The notes under the pieces are model-generated. The model was not told where the DNA came from. It saw only the letters and a list, made by a program, of their open reading frames with translations, and did no database searches. A DNA stretch of 64,000 nt, taken from NCBI RefSeq assembly GCF_963082655.1, contig NC_081553.1, forward strand, positions 61,494,311 to 61,558,310, given 5' to 3'. Position numbers and translations under genes: made by a program. Source of the DNA: Stomoxys calcitrans. Lineage: Eukaryota; Arthropoda; Insecta; Diptera; Muscidae. Positions 50,757-62,344 of this stretch are shown here, in pieces (positions within the stretch are counted from its first letter, which is position 1; every line of letters starts with the position of its first letter).

Positions 50757-52044
50757 TAGGGTGATTTTTTTGAGGTTAGGATTTTCATGCATTAGTATTT
50801 GACAGATCACGTGGGATTTCAGACAAGGTGTCAAAGAGAAAGATGCTCAGTATGCTTTGACATTTCATCATGAATAGACTTACTAACGAGCAACGCTTGC
50901 AAATCATTGAATTTTATTACCAAAATCAGTGTTCGGTTCGAAATGTGTTTCGCGCTTTACGTCCGATTTATGGTCTACATAATCGACCAAGTGAGCAAAC
51001 AATTAATGCGATTGTGACCAAGTTTCGCTCTCAGTTTACTTTATTGGACATTAAACCAACCACACGAATGCGTACAGTGCGTACAGAAGAGAATATTGCG
51101 TCTGTTTCTGAGAGTATTGCTGAAGACCGTGAAATGTCGATTCGTCGCCGTTCGCAGCAATTGGGTTTGTGTTATTCGACCACATGGAAGATTTTACGCA
51201 AAGATCTTGGTGTAAAACCGTATAAAATACAGCTCGTGCAAGAACTGAAGCCGAACGATCTGCCACAACGTCGAATTTTCAGTGAATGGGCCCTAGAAAA
51301 GTTGGCAGAAAATCCGCTTTTTTATCGACAAATTTTGTTCAGCGATGAGGCTCATTTCTGGTTGAATGGCTACGTAAATAAGCAAAATTGCCGCATTTGG
51401 AGTGAAGAGCAACCAGAAGCCGTTCAAGAACTGCCCATGCATCCCGAAAAATGCACTGTTTGGTGTGGTTTGTACGCTGGTGGAATCATTGGACCGTATT
51501 TTTTCAAAGATGCTGTTGGACGCAACGTTACGGTGAATGGCGATCGCTATTGTTCGATGCTAACAAACTTTTTGTTGCCAAAAATGGAAGAACTGAACTT
51601 GGTTGACATGTGGTTTCAACAAGATGGCGCTACATGCCACACAGCTCGCGATTCTATGGCCATTTTGAGGGAAAACTTCGGAGAACAATTCATCTCAAGA
51701 AATGGACCGGTAAGTTGGCCACCAAGATCATGCGATTTGACGCCTTTAGACTATTTTTTGTGGGGCTACGTCAAGTCTAAAGTCTACAGAAATAAGCCAG
51801 CAACTATTCCAGCTTTGGAAGACAACATTTCCGAAGAAATTCGGGCTATTCCGGCCGAAATGCTCGAAAAAGTTGCCCAAAATTGGACTTTCCGAATGGA
51901 CCACCTAAGACGCAGCCGCGGTCAACATTTAAATGAAATTATCTTCAAAAAGTAAATGTCATGGACCAATCTAACGTTTCAAATAAAGAACCGATGAGAT
52001 TTTGCAAATTTTATGCGTTATCAAGCTCTTAACAAATCACTCTT
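50757..52044 (+). mobile_element. Full-length DD41D (rosa-type) mariner
   Basis: This 1288-bp element is bounded by TA at 50755-50756 and 52045-52046, the Tc1/mariner target duplication. The 5' end reads TAGGGTGATTTTTTTGAGG. The 3' end, read inward, is AAGAGTGATTTGTTAAGAGC, an imperfect match, so the terminal repeats are asymmetric. It carries one uninterrupted transposase. It sits inside a DINE-like element (50696-54205). Confidence 0.9.
50870..51955 (+). CDS. Intact DD41D mariner transposase, 361 aa
   Basis: ATG at 50870 begins MNRLTNEQRLQIIEFYYQNQ, the helix-turn-helix start of the DNA-binding region. The catalytic Asp residues are in LFSDEAHFWLNG, FQQDGATCHTA and CDLTPLDYFLWG. There are 41 residues between the second Asp and the Asp of TPLD, which places it in the DD41D (rosa) mariner family rather than the usual D34D group. 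WVPHVL-type and SPDLAPSD-type blocks of D34D mariners are absent. Transposases of this family cut and paste the element at TA sites in the nucleus. There is no stop or frameshift, and the length is normal for the family, so the copy may be functional. Near-identical stretches occur in the foldback copies at 10531 and 31034. Confidence 0.93.
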   Translation: MNRLTNEQRLQIIEFYYQNQCSVRNVFRALRPIYGLHNRPSEQTINAIVTKFRSQFTLLDIKPTTRMRTVRTEENIASVSESIAEDREMSIRRRSQQLGLCYSTTWKILRKDLGVKPYKIQLVQELKPNDLPQRRIFSEWALEKLAENPLFYRQILFSDEAHFWLNGYVNKQNCRIWSEEQPEAVQELPMHPEKCTVWCGLYAGGIIGPYFFKDAVGRNVTVNGDRYCSMLTNFLLPKMEELNLVDMWFQQDGATCHTARDSMAILRENFGEQFISRNGPVSWPPRSCDLTPLDYFLWGYVKSKVYRNKPATIPALEDNISEEIRAIPAEMLEKVAQNWTFRMDHLRRSRGQHLNEIIFKK

Positions 52045-54207
52045 TATATGCAAACCCCTTTCGTCACAATCCGGTGAAAATTGGAATAACTTATGCACCC
52101 AAATTTGGCACGGACATTGAGTGGCCTAATAAATATAAGTCACGGTTCAATTTTGTTCAAAATATTGGTCTTTTTGGAAGCTATATCCAAATATAAACCG
52201 ATCTGAACCATATAGGACACGGATGTCGAAAAGCCTAACATAAGTCACTGCGTCAAATTTTAACGAAATCGGATAATAAATGCATTTTTATGGCCAAGAC
52301 TTAAAATCGATAGATCGTTATATATGGCACCTATAACCAAATCTGGATCAATCTTGACCAAATTAAACAAAAAAATAATAATCATCCTATTATATTATAA
52401 CTCCTTTACTATATACGTAGTTATAACTTAAAAGGAGCTGGTCTCGATCATATTTTATTCAGGTCCCAAGAACTCCTATACAAGTAACATTTTCAGACAA
52501 TAAATCTGATTTTTATGGGATTAAGACCCTAAATTGCAAGATCGGTCTATATGACAGCTATATCTATATAGTTTGATCTGATTTATATTTGGGTTGGATG
52601 TCGGGAGGCTTAAAACAACTCACTATTTGAAATTTCAACGAAATCGGGTAATAAATAAAGCTTTTATGAGCTTCAGAACATTCATCGGCATATCGGTCTA
52701 TATGACAGCTATATCGAAATACAGTCCGATCTGAACCAGACGGCGGGTGGCTTAAAACAACTCAATAATTCAAATTTCAGCGGTATATATGCTATATATC
52801 TAAATATAGTCCGATCTGATGTCGGATGTGGGGAGGCTTAAAACAACTCACTGCTTCAAATTTCAGCGAAATCGGGTAATAAATGCAGCTTTTATGGTCT
52901 TCAGACCCTTTATCGGCAGATATGACAGCTTTATCTAAATATAGTCCGATTTGAACAATATTTAGGTCAGATGTAAGGAGGCCTAATACTACTCACTGTT
53001 TTAAATTTCAGCGAAATCGGATAAAAAATAAAGCATTTATGGGCTTCAGATCCTTTATCGGGAGATCGGTCTATATGACAGCTATATCTAAATATAGTCC
53101 GATCTGAACCATATTTAGGTCGGATGTTAGGAGGCATAATACTACTCACTGTTTTAAATTTCAGCGAAATCGGATAAAAAAAATAAAGCTTTTATGGGCT
53201 TCAGACCCTTTATTGAGAGATCGGTCTATATAACAGCTATATCCAAATATAGTCCGATCGAAACCATGTTTGGGTCCAATATTGGGAGGCCTAAAACTAC
53301 TCACTGTTTTAAATTTCAGCAAAATCGGTTAAAAAATGGGCTTCAGACCCTTTATTGAGAGATCGGTATATATGACAGCTATATCCTAATATAGTCAGAT
53401 GCCGGGAGTCTTAAAATAACTCACTGTTTCAAATTTCTGCAAAATCGGGTAATAAATAAAGATTTGATGGTCTTCAGACCCTTTATCGGAAGATCGGTCG
53501 ATAGTCGGATCGAAACCATGTTTGGGTCCAATGTTGGGAGGCCTAAAATTACTCACTGTTTCAAATTTCAGCGAAATCGGTTAAAAAATAAAGCTTTTAT
53601 GGGCTATAAATAAAGCTTTTATGGGCATCAGACCCCTTTATGGGCAAATCGGTCAATATGACACTTATATCCAAATATAGTCCGATCGAAACCATGTTTG
53701 GGTTCAATGTTGGGAGGCCTAAAATTACTCACTGTTTCAAATTTCAGCGAAATCGGTTAAAAAATAAAACTTTTATGGGCTTCAGACCCTTTATCGGGCG
53801 ATCGGTCTATATGACAGCTATATCCAAATAAAGTCCGATCTGAACTATATTTACGTCGGATGTCAGAAGCCTAAAACTACTCACTATTTCAAATTTTAGC
53901 GAAATCGGATAAAAAAATAAAGCTTTTCAGACCCTTTATCGGGAGGTCGGTCTATATGAAAGCTACATCCAAATATGGTCCGATTTAGCCCGTTCAAGAA
54001 CTTAACCAGCGTTCATCAAAAAGACGTATCTGTGTCGAATTTCAGCTCAATATCAAAATTTTTGAATACTATAGAGTGATTACAACAGACGGACGGACGG
54101 AAATCGTTAAATCGTTTTAGAATTTTACGACGATCCGAAATATATATACTATGTAGGGTCGGAAATTGATATATCGATGTGTTGCATCGAGTGGTAGGTA
54201 TAAAAAA

Positions 54208-54863
54208 TGTGCTAAGTTCAACTGGGCCGAATCTTGGGAACCAACCACCATGGATTATGCTAAAAAAGTACATGTACTTTAAGTACAAAATGTCTACCAA
54301 ATCAGTCAAAAATTTGAACTTCTTTGGGTTGTAGAGGCTAATCGGAAGACCGGTTTATATAGGAGCTACATCAACAGATGTCGGAAGTACTAACACAACA
54401 CTAATTTTAGTCAAATCAAATGACAAATACGTCTTCCAGGGGCTAAAGATGTCAAATCGGTAGATCAGTTTATATGGGAGCTTTATCAGGTTATAGACCA
54501 TTTGGATCGTACTTGACACTTTTTTTGTTGCAGTACACTACGCGGTTTCCAGAAGCTCAAGATGTTGAATCGGTATATCGGTTTATATGGGAGCTACTAT
54601 ATCCATATCTCCATATGGCCCATTTGCAATCTGTAATGACCTACATCAGTAAGAAGTAACTGCAAAATTTCAAGCGGGTCTCTTTATTCGTTCGACCGCT
54701 ATCGTGATTTCCATAGACGGTCGAATGGACATGGTTTCATCAACTTTGGATGTCGATCAAGAATAAATGTACACTTTATGGGATCGCAGATCAATATTTC
54801 GAGGTGTTACAAACGGAGTGACTTTGAAAGTCTAAGCCCACACTACGGTGGTGGGTATAAAAA
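54208..54863 (-). repeat. DINE-like element
   Basis: It begins TGTGCTAAGTTCAACTGGGC directly after the previous element and ends CACTACGGTGGTGGGTATAA. It has about four units. The hairpin is weakened (TTCAACTGGGCCGAA). Confidence 0.65.
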
Positions 54864-54908
54864 GTGGGTTTAAAGGGTAAGACTACTTATGTTTATACAC
54901 TACACAAT

Positions 54909-55853
54909 TACTGTGGTACAGGATATTATCACTTAGTGCATTTGTTTGTAAAACCTAGAAGGAAGAGAGCTAGACTCATTGATAAGTATACCGATTGGCT
55001 TAGAAATACTTTCTAATTCGATTTAGCTATGTCCGTCTGCCTGTCTATCCGTCTGTGCATGTTAATTTGTGTACAAAGTACAGATCGCAGTTTTCATCCG
55101 ATCGTCTCAAAATTTGGCTCATGCATATTTTTCGGCTTAGAGACGAAGCCTATTGGTGCAGATTTGGAGATAGCTCCCATATATAAATTCGTCCTGTTTT
55201 GCAATAATAATACAATTAAATGGTAGTTTGTTAACCGATTCTCTCGAAATTTAGCAGGACGGATTTTCTCTTTACTCTCGACATTACTGCAAATCGGTTC
55301 AGATTTAGATATAACTCTCATATAAATTATAACTTTTAGAGTCACAACAAGTGCATTTATTGACAAATCTTGCCAAAATTTTGACCAACGCTTTCCTTGA
55401 TGACTACCACAATGCCAAAGAAGTTTGTTCTACATCGGTTCAGATTTGGATACAGCTCCCATATATATGTTCATCCGATTTTGAGAAATATTGCAATAAA
55501 GTGCTCATTTGCTAACCGATTCTTTCGCAATTTGGCACTTCTAGAGCCACTTCTAGAGCGCATTTATTGACCAATCTTGCCAACACTGCACAACGCTTTC
55601 CTCGACGACTACAACAATATATGAGAAGTTTGCTCGAAATCAATTCAGATTTACATATAGCTCTTATATATATGATTGTCAGATTTTGGTTAATTTGCAA
55701 TGACAATGTCATTTGTCAACCATAGCTATTACAGTTTGAACATATTTGCTCGAAATTTGGTAGGGATTGTTTAAAAGTACTTATAGAGTAGGTGTAGCGT
55801 ATTATACAGTCGGAACCGCCCGAATTTTGTTCTCCACTACTGGTTTCTTGTTA
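54909..55853 (+). repeat. DINE-like element, second subfamily
   Basis: GTGGTACAGGATATTATCAC starts it. ATGTCCGTCTGCCTGTCTAT and units with GATATAACTCTCATATAAAT follow. It ends TAGTGGAG-type CTCCACTACTGGTTTC. The hairpin is the decayed GTCGGAACCGCCCGA. Confidence 0.55.
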
Positions 55854-56743
55854 AAAAAGCTACTTTGCCAAACATTGTACCTTAACTTTATATGATGTTA
55901 ATGTGAAATAGCCTACTTTAATATTAACCGCTTTACTGAGAATCTATTTAATCAGCTTTTGATAAAAATCGTGTAAAACCCTTTCCTGTTATAGTGACTG
56001 ATTTACTTTCACCGAACTAGTGTCCGATGCAAAGAAACATCTTATCACTACCACTTGGAGGCTTACTATGATTTTATTTACTTATCACTTCTAAGAAAAA
56101 TTCCACAAATTCCACGCCTCACCCGCAGTAGTTCAGCTGTTTGCTTATTTAAATAAAATCAACTATGAGTTATACCATACCACTTCTTGGCATGGCAGTG
56201 CAAGTAAATATTTTTAAGCGGTGGAAAATTTTACACCAGTGATGACATAATTACTATGATGAAATGTTCTTCTCTATTTTTTGTTCAGTGCATATTTCCA
56301 AGTAATCAGAACAACACTTCTTTTTGGTCAAAATATTTATAACAAATCAGTTTATGGTCATAGAATATTTATAATAATTAGGTGTTATACTATATTTACT
56401 GATTTCCGATCGTGATTAGTTGAAGAATCCAATTGTTCTGACTGAAATTAATTTTTTTTTTGCCTATTCAAATAAAGTATTTATGACAGTAATTGGCTAT
56501 CAACTCTTATCTATATTTTCCATCTATATCTTCTATCAAAAACAAAACGAATTTTGTGACGTTATGAAATGACCATGACCAATAAGGTGATAAGAGACAT
56601 ACCTTTAAACAAAGCACCCTACTTTAGAAAGTATGTATTGAAGAAAACTTGTATATGATGGGGGTATAGTTAATCATCATTTGGTTAGTAACACCTTATG
56701 ATATAGGCCTTAAACCCTATTAAGAAGAATATGAAATAAAAAA
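55854..56743. other. Stretch without a recognised gene
   Basis: AT-rich, no family recognised, between two DINE-like elements of the second subfamily. Confidence 0.45.
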
Positions 56744-57680
56744 CCAGTAAGGAAAGGCAAAAGTCGGTCGGTGCCGATTTTATAATACCCTACACCTATA
56801 CTATTGGTACAAAGCTTCTTAAATATTGTGGTTGTCGTCAGGGAGAGCGCTGTACAAAGTTTTGGCAAAATTGGTCAATAAATGCAGTGACAATGACCAT
56901 AGAATTAAAAATCTGGCGATATACATATATGGCAGCTATATCTAAATCTGAGCCGATTTTTAGGAAATTTACCAGCAATGCCGATAGTCATTAGAAAATC
57001 TTTCCTACCGAATTTTTAGAGAATCGGTCAATAAATGAATCGGCTAACAAATGAGCACTTTATTGCAATATTTCTCAAAATGGGACGAACATATATATGG
57101 GAGCTGTATTCTGAACCGATTTCGAGCAAACTTCTTTGATATTGTGGTAGTCATCTAGAAAACCGTTGTTAAAATTTTGGCAAGATTGGTCAATAAATGC
57201 GCTTGTTGTGACTCTAGAATTTATAATCGGGCGATATATATATGAGTGTTATATCTAAATCTGAACCGATTTCCGCGAAATTCATCAGTAATTTCGAGAG
57301 TAAAGAGAAAATCCCGCCTTAACCAAATTTCGGTTAACAAATGACCATTTTGTTGCATTATTACTGCAAATCGGACGAACATATATGTGGGAGCTATATC
57401 CAAATCTGAACCGATTTTTTCCAATTTCAATAGGTTTCGTCTCTAGGCCGGAAAACAGGCCTGTCCCAAATTTGAAGACGATCGAATGAAAATTGCGACC
57501 TGTACTTTGTACACAAATTAACATGGACAGACGGACCGACAGGCAGACAGACGGACATAGCTAAATCGAATCAGAAAGTGATTCTGAGTCGATCGGGTCT
57601 ATCTCTCTTCCTTTTGGGTATTACAAACTAATTCATTCAGTTATAATACCCTGTACCACAGTAGTGGTGTAGGGTATAAT
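56744..57680 (-). repeat. DINE-like element, second subfamily, both ends
   Basis: The left end has GGCAAAAGTCGGTCGGTGCC, then GATTTTATAATACCCTACAC. The right end has TACCACAGTAGTGGTGTAGG. Subterminal inverted repeats TACCCTACACC/GGTGTAGGGTA and one hairpin show the same architecture as the main family, with different sequence. Confidence 0.65.
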
Positions 57681-57785
57681 CAAGAAATTTAGCAAATTTT
57701 TTCAAAATCTTATTTCGTTGGAAAATGTCGGCAAAATTTTATTTCTTAGAAAATTTTGTCAAGATTTTAGTTCTATAGAAAATTT

Positions 57786-57960
57786 GTTCGTGATTTTTCG
57801 AACATATTCCAGCTCAAGATAATATTCAATGGTTTCTATTCAACGAATAGCATAGCAAAGAACTTATAAAAGTTAGGCAAGTGTATGCTGTTTTCAAAAC
57901 ACTTTGACTGGCATGGTGTATCGCAATTTCTGATACGCCATGTATCTTCATCAACATCTA
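57786..57960. repeat. Dispersed repeat, copy 2
   Basis: It matches 7495-7693 through TTCCAGCTCAAGATAA, CACTTTGACTGGCATGGTGT and GATACGCCATGTATCTTC. Satellite monomers flank it on both sides (57700-57780, 57965-58050). Confidence 0.7.
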
Positions 57961-58482
57961 TGTTAAAATTTTATTACTATAGGAAATTTGGTCAATATTT
58001 TATTTCCATAGAAAATTTTGCCAAAATTTCATTTCTATAGAACATTTTTAAGTTGTTTTTGCAAATCCTACCGACAAGTTTAGGTGGTTCCAAACGAAAT
58101 CGAGATTTAGGAAACCATTCAAATACTATCACAGACCAAAAAACACATTTTTCTGCCTAACTTAAAAACATGGGCTATTTTTTTGTTTTCTATTGGTAAT
58201 AGGAAAAGATTACCTTATGGTCTGCAGCCGGACAATATCCGATTTTAAAAATTTTATTTCTATAGAAAAATCGAGACGAGCTCAATGATCGGAGATGCAA
58301 ATGGAAAAGGAAAGTCAAACCCGACAACCCTGTCTATTAGCAGTACTTTTTCCCAATGCTATCTTTTATCTCCGAGCATTGAGCTCGTCTCGAAAGAGAA
58401 ACAAACAAAAAATCGTAAAAGTTAATGATCTTCGCCCTAACAGGCAAAAAACTTGAAAATGAAAAAAAATGTCTATACAATA

Positions 58483-59345
58483 CTAGCTTAATCGGGTCCG
58501 CTCCCCTGCACCTTCTTTTACTTTATATGGAACAATATTATTCTTTGAATATTTATTTTCGACAATTAAAGAGCTTTTTGTGAAATACCAAGCTACGAAA
58601 ATAGTACAAAACAAAAAAAAAAACAAAATTTCGATTAAATCCCACCACCCATTTCCGAGATATGGAGTTTCTGAAAATTAGGGTAAGAAGGAGGGTCCTA
58701 CAAATGTGGATATACAATTCGTGCTTTACTTCCACATAACTTGCATTTGAGCCCCATATTGCCATGGTCGGTAAATACGTCCGCTTTTATTAGGGTGCTT
58801 TGGGGGTGAGGGGACCCCCACTAGTGCTGCCAAGTCTTTTTCGCAAATAATCGTCAAAAATGTTCGAAGAAATCGTCACTCTCTTAAATTAGTCTAAATC
58901 AATGAAATTGTCAATATTCGAAGGATGGACGTCCACTAGAATGTTTATCAACACCCTAAGTTAAAAAATATTGAAGGTGGATTCAGGCCTCTCTGACACA
59001 TGAAGCTTGAATATCAGATGTGTACTCTATTTTCAAATATCTTTCAATTGATGTCAATTTTGCCGAAAGCAGTAAACGTGTCCTATTTGTTTTTTTTTTG
59101 GCGTTAGGGCCGACTTCCCAGACACTTGGGGCCATATTTGTATATTAGATTCTTACTCTACTCTTAAATTCCTTTCATATGACACCCATATTGTCCCAAT
59201 CGGTCCCCCCAGGTTATTTGACCCCAACGTTTTATACCAAATTTGAGTTTCGTTAATCGGATCTGATATCCGAGATCTGGCGTTTTTGAGAATTAGGGTA
59301 GGGGAGGGAAAATGAAGTACCCCATTTTTCACCGGAGACCAAACT
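58483..59345 (-). mobile_element. Helitron, minus orientation, 3' end present
   Basis: CTAGCTTAATCGGGTCCGCT at the left is the reverse complement of the family 3' end (hairpin plus CTAG). The interior holds CATTTGAGCCCC-type units reversed, and the right side holds the 5'-region motif CCGAGATCTGGCGTTTTTGA. The TC end is not seen. About 58810-58960 is unrelated sequence. Confidence 0.65.
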
Positions 59346-59604
59346 CGATTATCTATCCATTAGTCCATTTTGCCCCAAAAATATTACATGCTTCCACCTA
59401 CTCACTAACTAGTGAGCTGTGCAAAAGTAGATGCTGATGCTGGATGTTCTTCTTGAGTTAGAGATATTGGTGGTTGGTGGTTAACCTTTCTTACTGCTCT
59501 CAAAGAAAGCTACCCTGATATGATCCAATGTTCCTCTCAAAAAGGTATGCTTCTACCATTGCACAGCTCACTAATTAGTGAGTAGGTGAAAACATGTAAT
59601 CTTC

Positions 59605-60995
59605 TTGGCCAAAAATGGCACAGTTGTTGAAAGTCATCACAGAACACAATGTGCAAAATTTTAGTTAAATTGGAAGTCATAATGGAAGACTATATTCAAA
59701 ATTTTGACCAAATTGGACAAAAATTGCGGCTTCCAGGGGCTCAAGAAGAGCTATATCAAGTTATAGACCGCTTTGGACCGTACTTGGCGCTTGTTAGAAG
59801 TCATAACAGAACATTACATGCAAAATTTCATCCAAATCGGACGAATATTGCGGCTTGGTACAGTCATAACAGAATACTTTGTGCAAAGTTTTAGCTAAAT
59901 CGGCCAAAAATTGCGGCCTCCAGGAGCTCAAGAAGTCAAATCGGGAAATAGGTTTTAAAGGGAGCTATATCCAAATCTGAACCGATATGGTCCATTTGCT
60001 ATCCCCAACGACTTACATCAATAGTAAGTATCTGTGCAAAATTTAAAGCGGCTAGCTTTACGCGTTCGACCGCTATTGGACGGACAGACATGGCTAGATC
60101 GAATGTCGAGACGATCAAGAATACTTTTATAGTGTCTTGGTCAACAATCTGGCGAATGGGGAATGGGGATTGGTCAACAATCTGGCGAATGGGTTAGGCG
60201 GCTTACGGCACACCTTTTGGATTGCCTTTATGATATGTGGAGGACACGTTGGACTGACAGTGACAATGAATGGGTTACTTACCAATTGATTGGGGACGCG
60301 ACGTTCGTGGACAGACCCGATTTTGGCTTTGGCCTGAGTCTTGGGTTTTTACTGACAGGAAATGGCTCTCTCAATGCATTTTTGCATAAGAGGGGCCTGG
60401 CGTCAACTGCAGGTTGTCCTGCCTGTGGGGGTGTGGTTGAGGAAGTGGTGCACTTACTGAGTGCCCGTACTATTTGGACATAAGGAACTTAGGCGCTATG
60501 GGTATATCCTATGGAGAGGGGGTGTGGGATTTGAGCGGGCCTTGTTGGACTCTGAGACGTTTGCGAGGGTGGTGTTTGATAGGAGAAGGATGTTAGGTGG
60601 GAGGTGATAGGCCTCTGATCAGGTCGTCCGATGGTTTGGCTCTTGATGTTTGTTCGTTTGTCCGAAGTGTCTGTTCTTGTTCATCCGTTTTGTCCGTTAT
60701 GTCCGTATAGGGAAATGTCCGTTTTTGTCCGTATAGGGTTCTCGTCCGTGTTTAGGTATTTTGTTCGTTTTTACATCCGTATTGGGTTTTAGTCCGCTTT
60801 GTTGGCGACCATGTTTTGATCTTAGGGGTAGTGGGGGGTTTTTCGGGGGTGGGGGACGGAGAAATGGCTCTGGCTTTTTTCCTTTCAGGTGACCAGTCCG
60901 GAATCGTTTGGGGTTCAACTGGTAGTAGCTTCGGCTACGAGGTCTGACCGGAGGTGTTACAAGCGGAATGATTACCATTCTATGGTGATGGGTAT
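59605..60995 (-). repeat. DINE-like element split by a LINE fragment
   Basis: Units with GGGGCTCAAGAAGAGCTATA and ATCGGACGAATATTGCGGC run to GACAGACATGGCTAGATCGA near 60100. The end CATTCTATGGTGATGGGTAT is at 60975-60995. A LINE 3' piece (60149-60943) separates them. Confidence 0.7.
60149..60943 (+). mobile_element. 5'-truncated LINE, C-terminus and 3' UTR
   Basis: The open frame ends a LINE polyprotein: LTGNGSLNAFLHKRGLAST, then a Cys/His cluster CPACGGVVEEVVHLL, then (after a frameshift) RRYGYILWRGGVGFERALLD. This is the zinc-knuckle region downstream of the RT in R1-type elements. A 3' UTR rich in TCCGTTTTGTCCG follows. It is inserted in a DINE-like element. Confidence 0.7.
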
Positions 60996-62129
60996 AAAAA
61001 CAAACCCTATTCGTTTCAGTTGGACAAGAAAATACAACGATAAAGACAAACAATCAAAATATAAAGTATCGTAATAAAACAGAAAAATTATTTTGCTATG
61101 GAAAATCTTGTATGAAAACTTTTAACCACATTTTACATACCATCCTCTTTATGGTTCTTTCTATCGTCGTGCTAATGAGACAATTTAGAATTTTAGTTGG
61201 CCAAATAAAATGATTAACCTAGGCGATCTGCAAATTTGCACAAAATGTTCCACGCAACATATGGCGCACGATCATAAAATCCTTTGTTTTAGATGGGCTT
61301 AGTGATGATTAACTCAATATTTAAAATATTTTAGCGTAAGGTGCAAAAACTCTACGATAAACAAAAAAATGGGGGACAAACATGGCAGCAGAACATAATC
61401 TTCTAAATAACTCTTTACTCATCAACATTGTTATCATTGAAGATTTCTGCTACAGATAACGTCCAATGAATTTCTTCTGCACTCAACTCGACACTGATGG
61501 TGAGAAGCATCTAGACGCCTTTAAGATGTTCCTCCAAATATTACTCTTGATGAGTTCATCAACTTTCCGTCCTTGCCCCTCTAATATGGTTCTGCTGCCA
61601 TTATATGGCCTTGTTAGATAATTTAAATATTTTAATGCTGTGATTTGGTTGTTGTTATAGTCTTGGGATGTTTTTGTTTGTGTAGTCCTCCAAATAGTCA
61701 AATAAACATATCATTGTTGTCACGTGATGCGTCAAAGATAATAGAAAATTAAAAACTTTATGTGTCGTAAACTAAAGAAAGCATTTCTATTTACACTCTA
61801 CTACAGATGTTTCTTCAACGAAAAAAATCGGAAAAGAATGTATAGGGAAAATAAAACTGGAATTTGAAATATTTTATTTACTCCCCCAGTTGTTTCTTTT
61901 CCCACAGGAAATAGTCAATCATTGATGACTCAAATTGTGATTTAGTCATCTGTAACCGGTATGACTGATTCATGTCATTCATTATTTACTGTTCATCATT
62001 ATTTACTGTATGAATTATTTTTATTGCCAATTCCTTTCATTTTATTATGTTAATTTGTTGTAACATAACTATGGCTCAATAAAGATGGCTCAAAGAAGAT
62101 ATGAGGCTTTGGATACGTTGCTTCGGTGT
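60996..62129. other. Stretch without a recognised gene
   Basis: AT-rich, with only short chance frames. No repeat family is recognised before the SINE at 62130. Confidence 0.45.
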
Positions 62130-62331
62130 ATTGCAAATTTTGGTCATGCACATTCCATTTAGGAACAAAAGCAATTTCTCACATATCAATGAGCGCACTC
62201 CGATTCAAGTTTAGGCTCAATGATAAGGTGCTTCCTTTTTATAGTCGGTTCCGAACGAAGTGCTGCAGTGCGATCCACTTTGGAGAGAAGTTTTTACATG
62301 GCATTGTATTTCACAACTGTTGCCAGCATTA
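62130..62331 (-). mobile_element. SINE 3' part with a tetranucleotide run
   Basis: GCACATTCCATTTAGGAAC to GTTGCCAGCATT matches the SINE body in minus orientation. (ACTT)n at 62331-62350 then separates it from the RTE-like LINE. Confidence 0.65.
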
Positions 62332-62344
62332 CTTACTTACTTAC

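Larger units (their letters stand above)
50696..54205 (-). repeat. Long DINE-like element interrupted by the intact mariner
   Basis: The 21-nt palindrome at 50712-50732 (stem AAGTTCGGCC, complement GGCCGAACTT) is the hairpin. CCCACCACCTCGGGTATA follows, then the mariner (50757-52044), then about 13 units of about 155 bp with GATCGGTCTATATGACAGCT and TTTCAGCGAAATCGG. It ends near GGTAGGTATAAAAAATG. It is the longest copy in the window, about 2.2 kb without the mariner. Confidence 0.75.
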
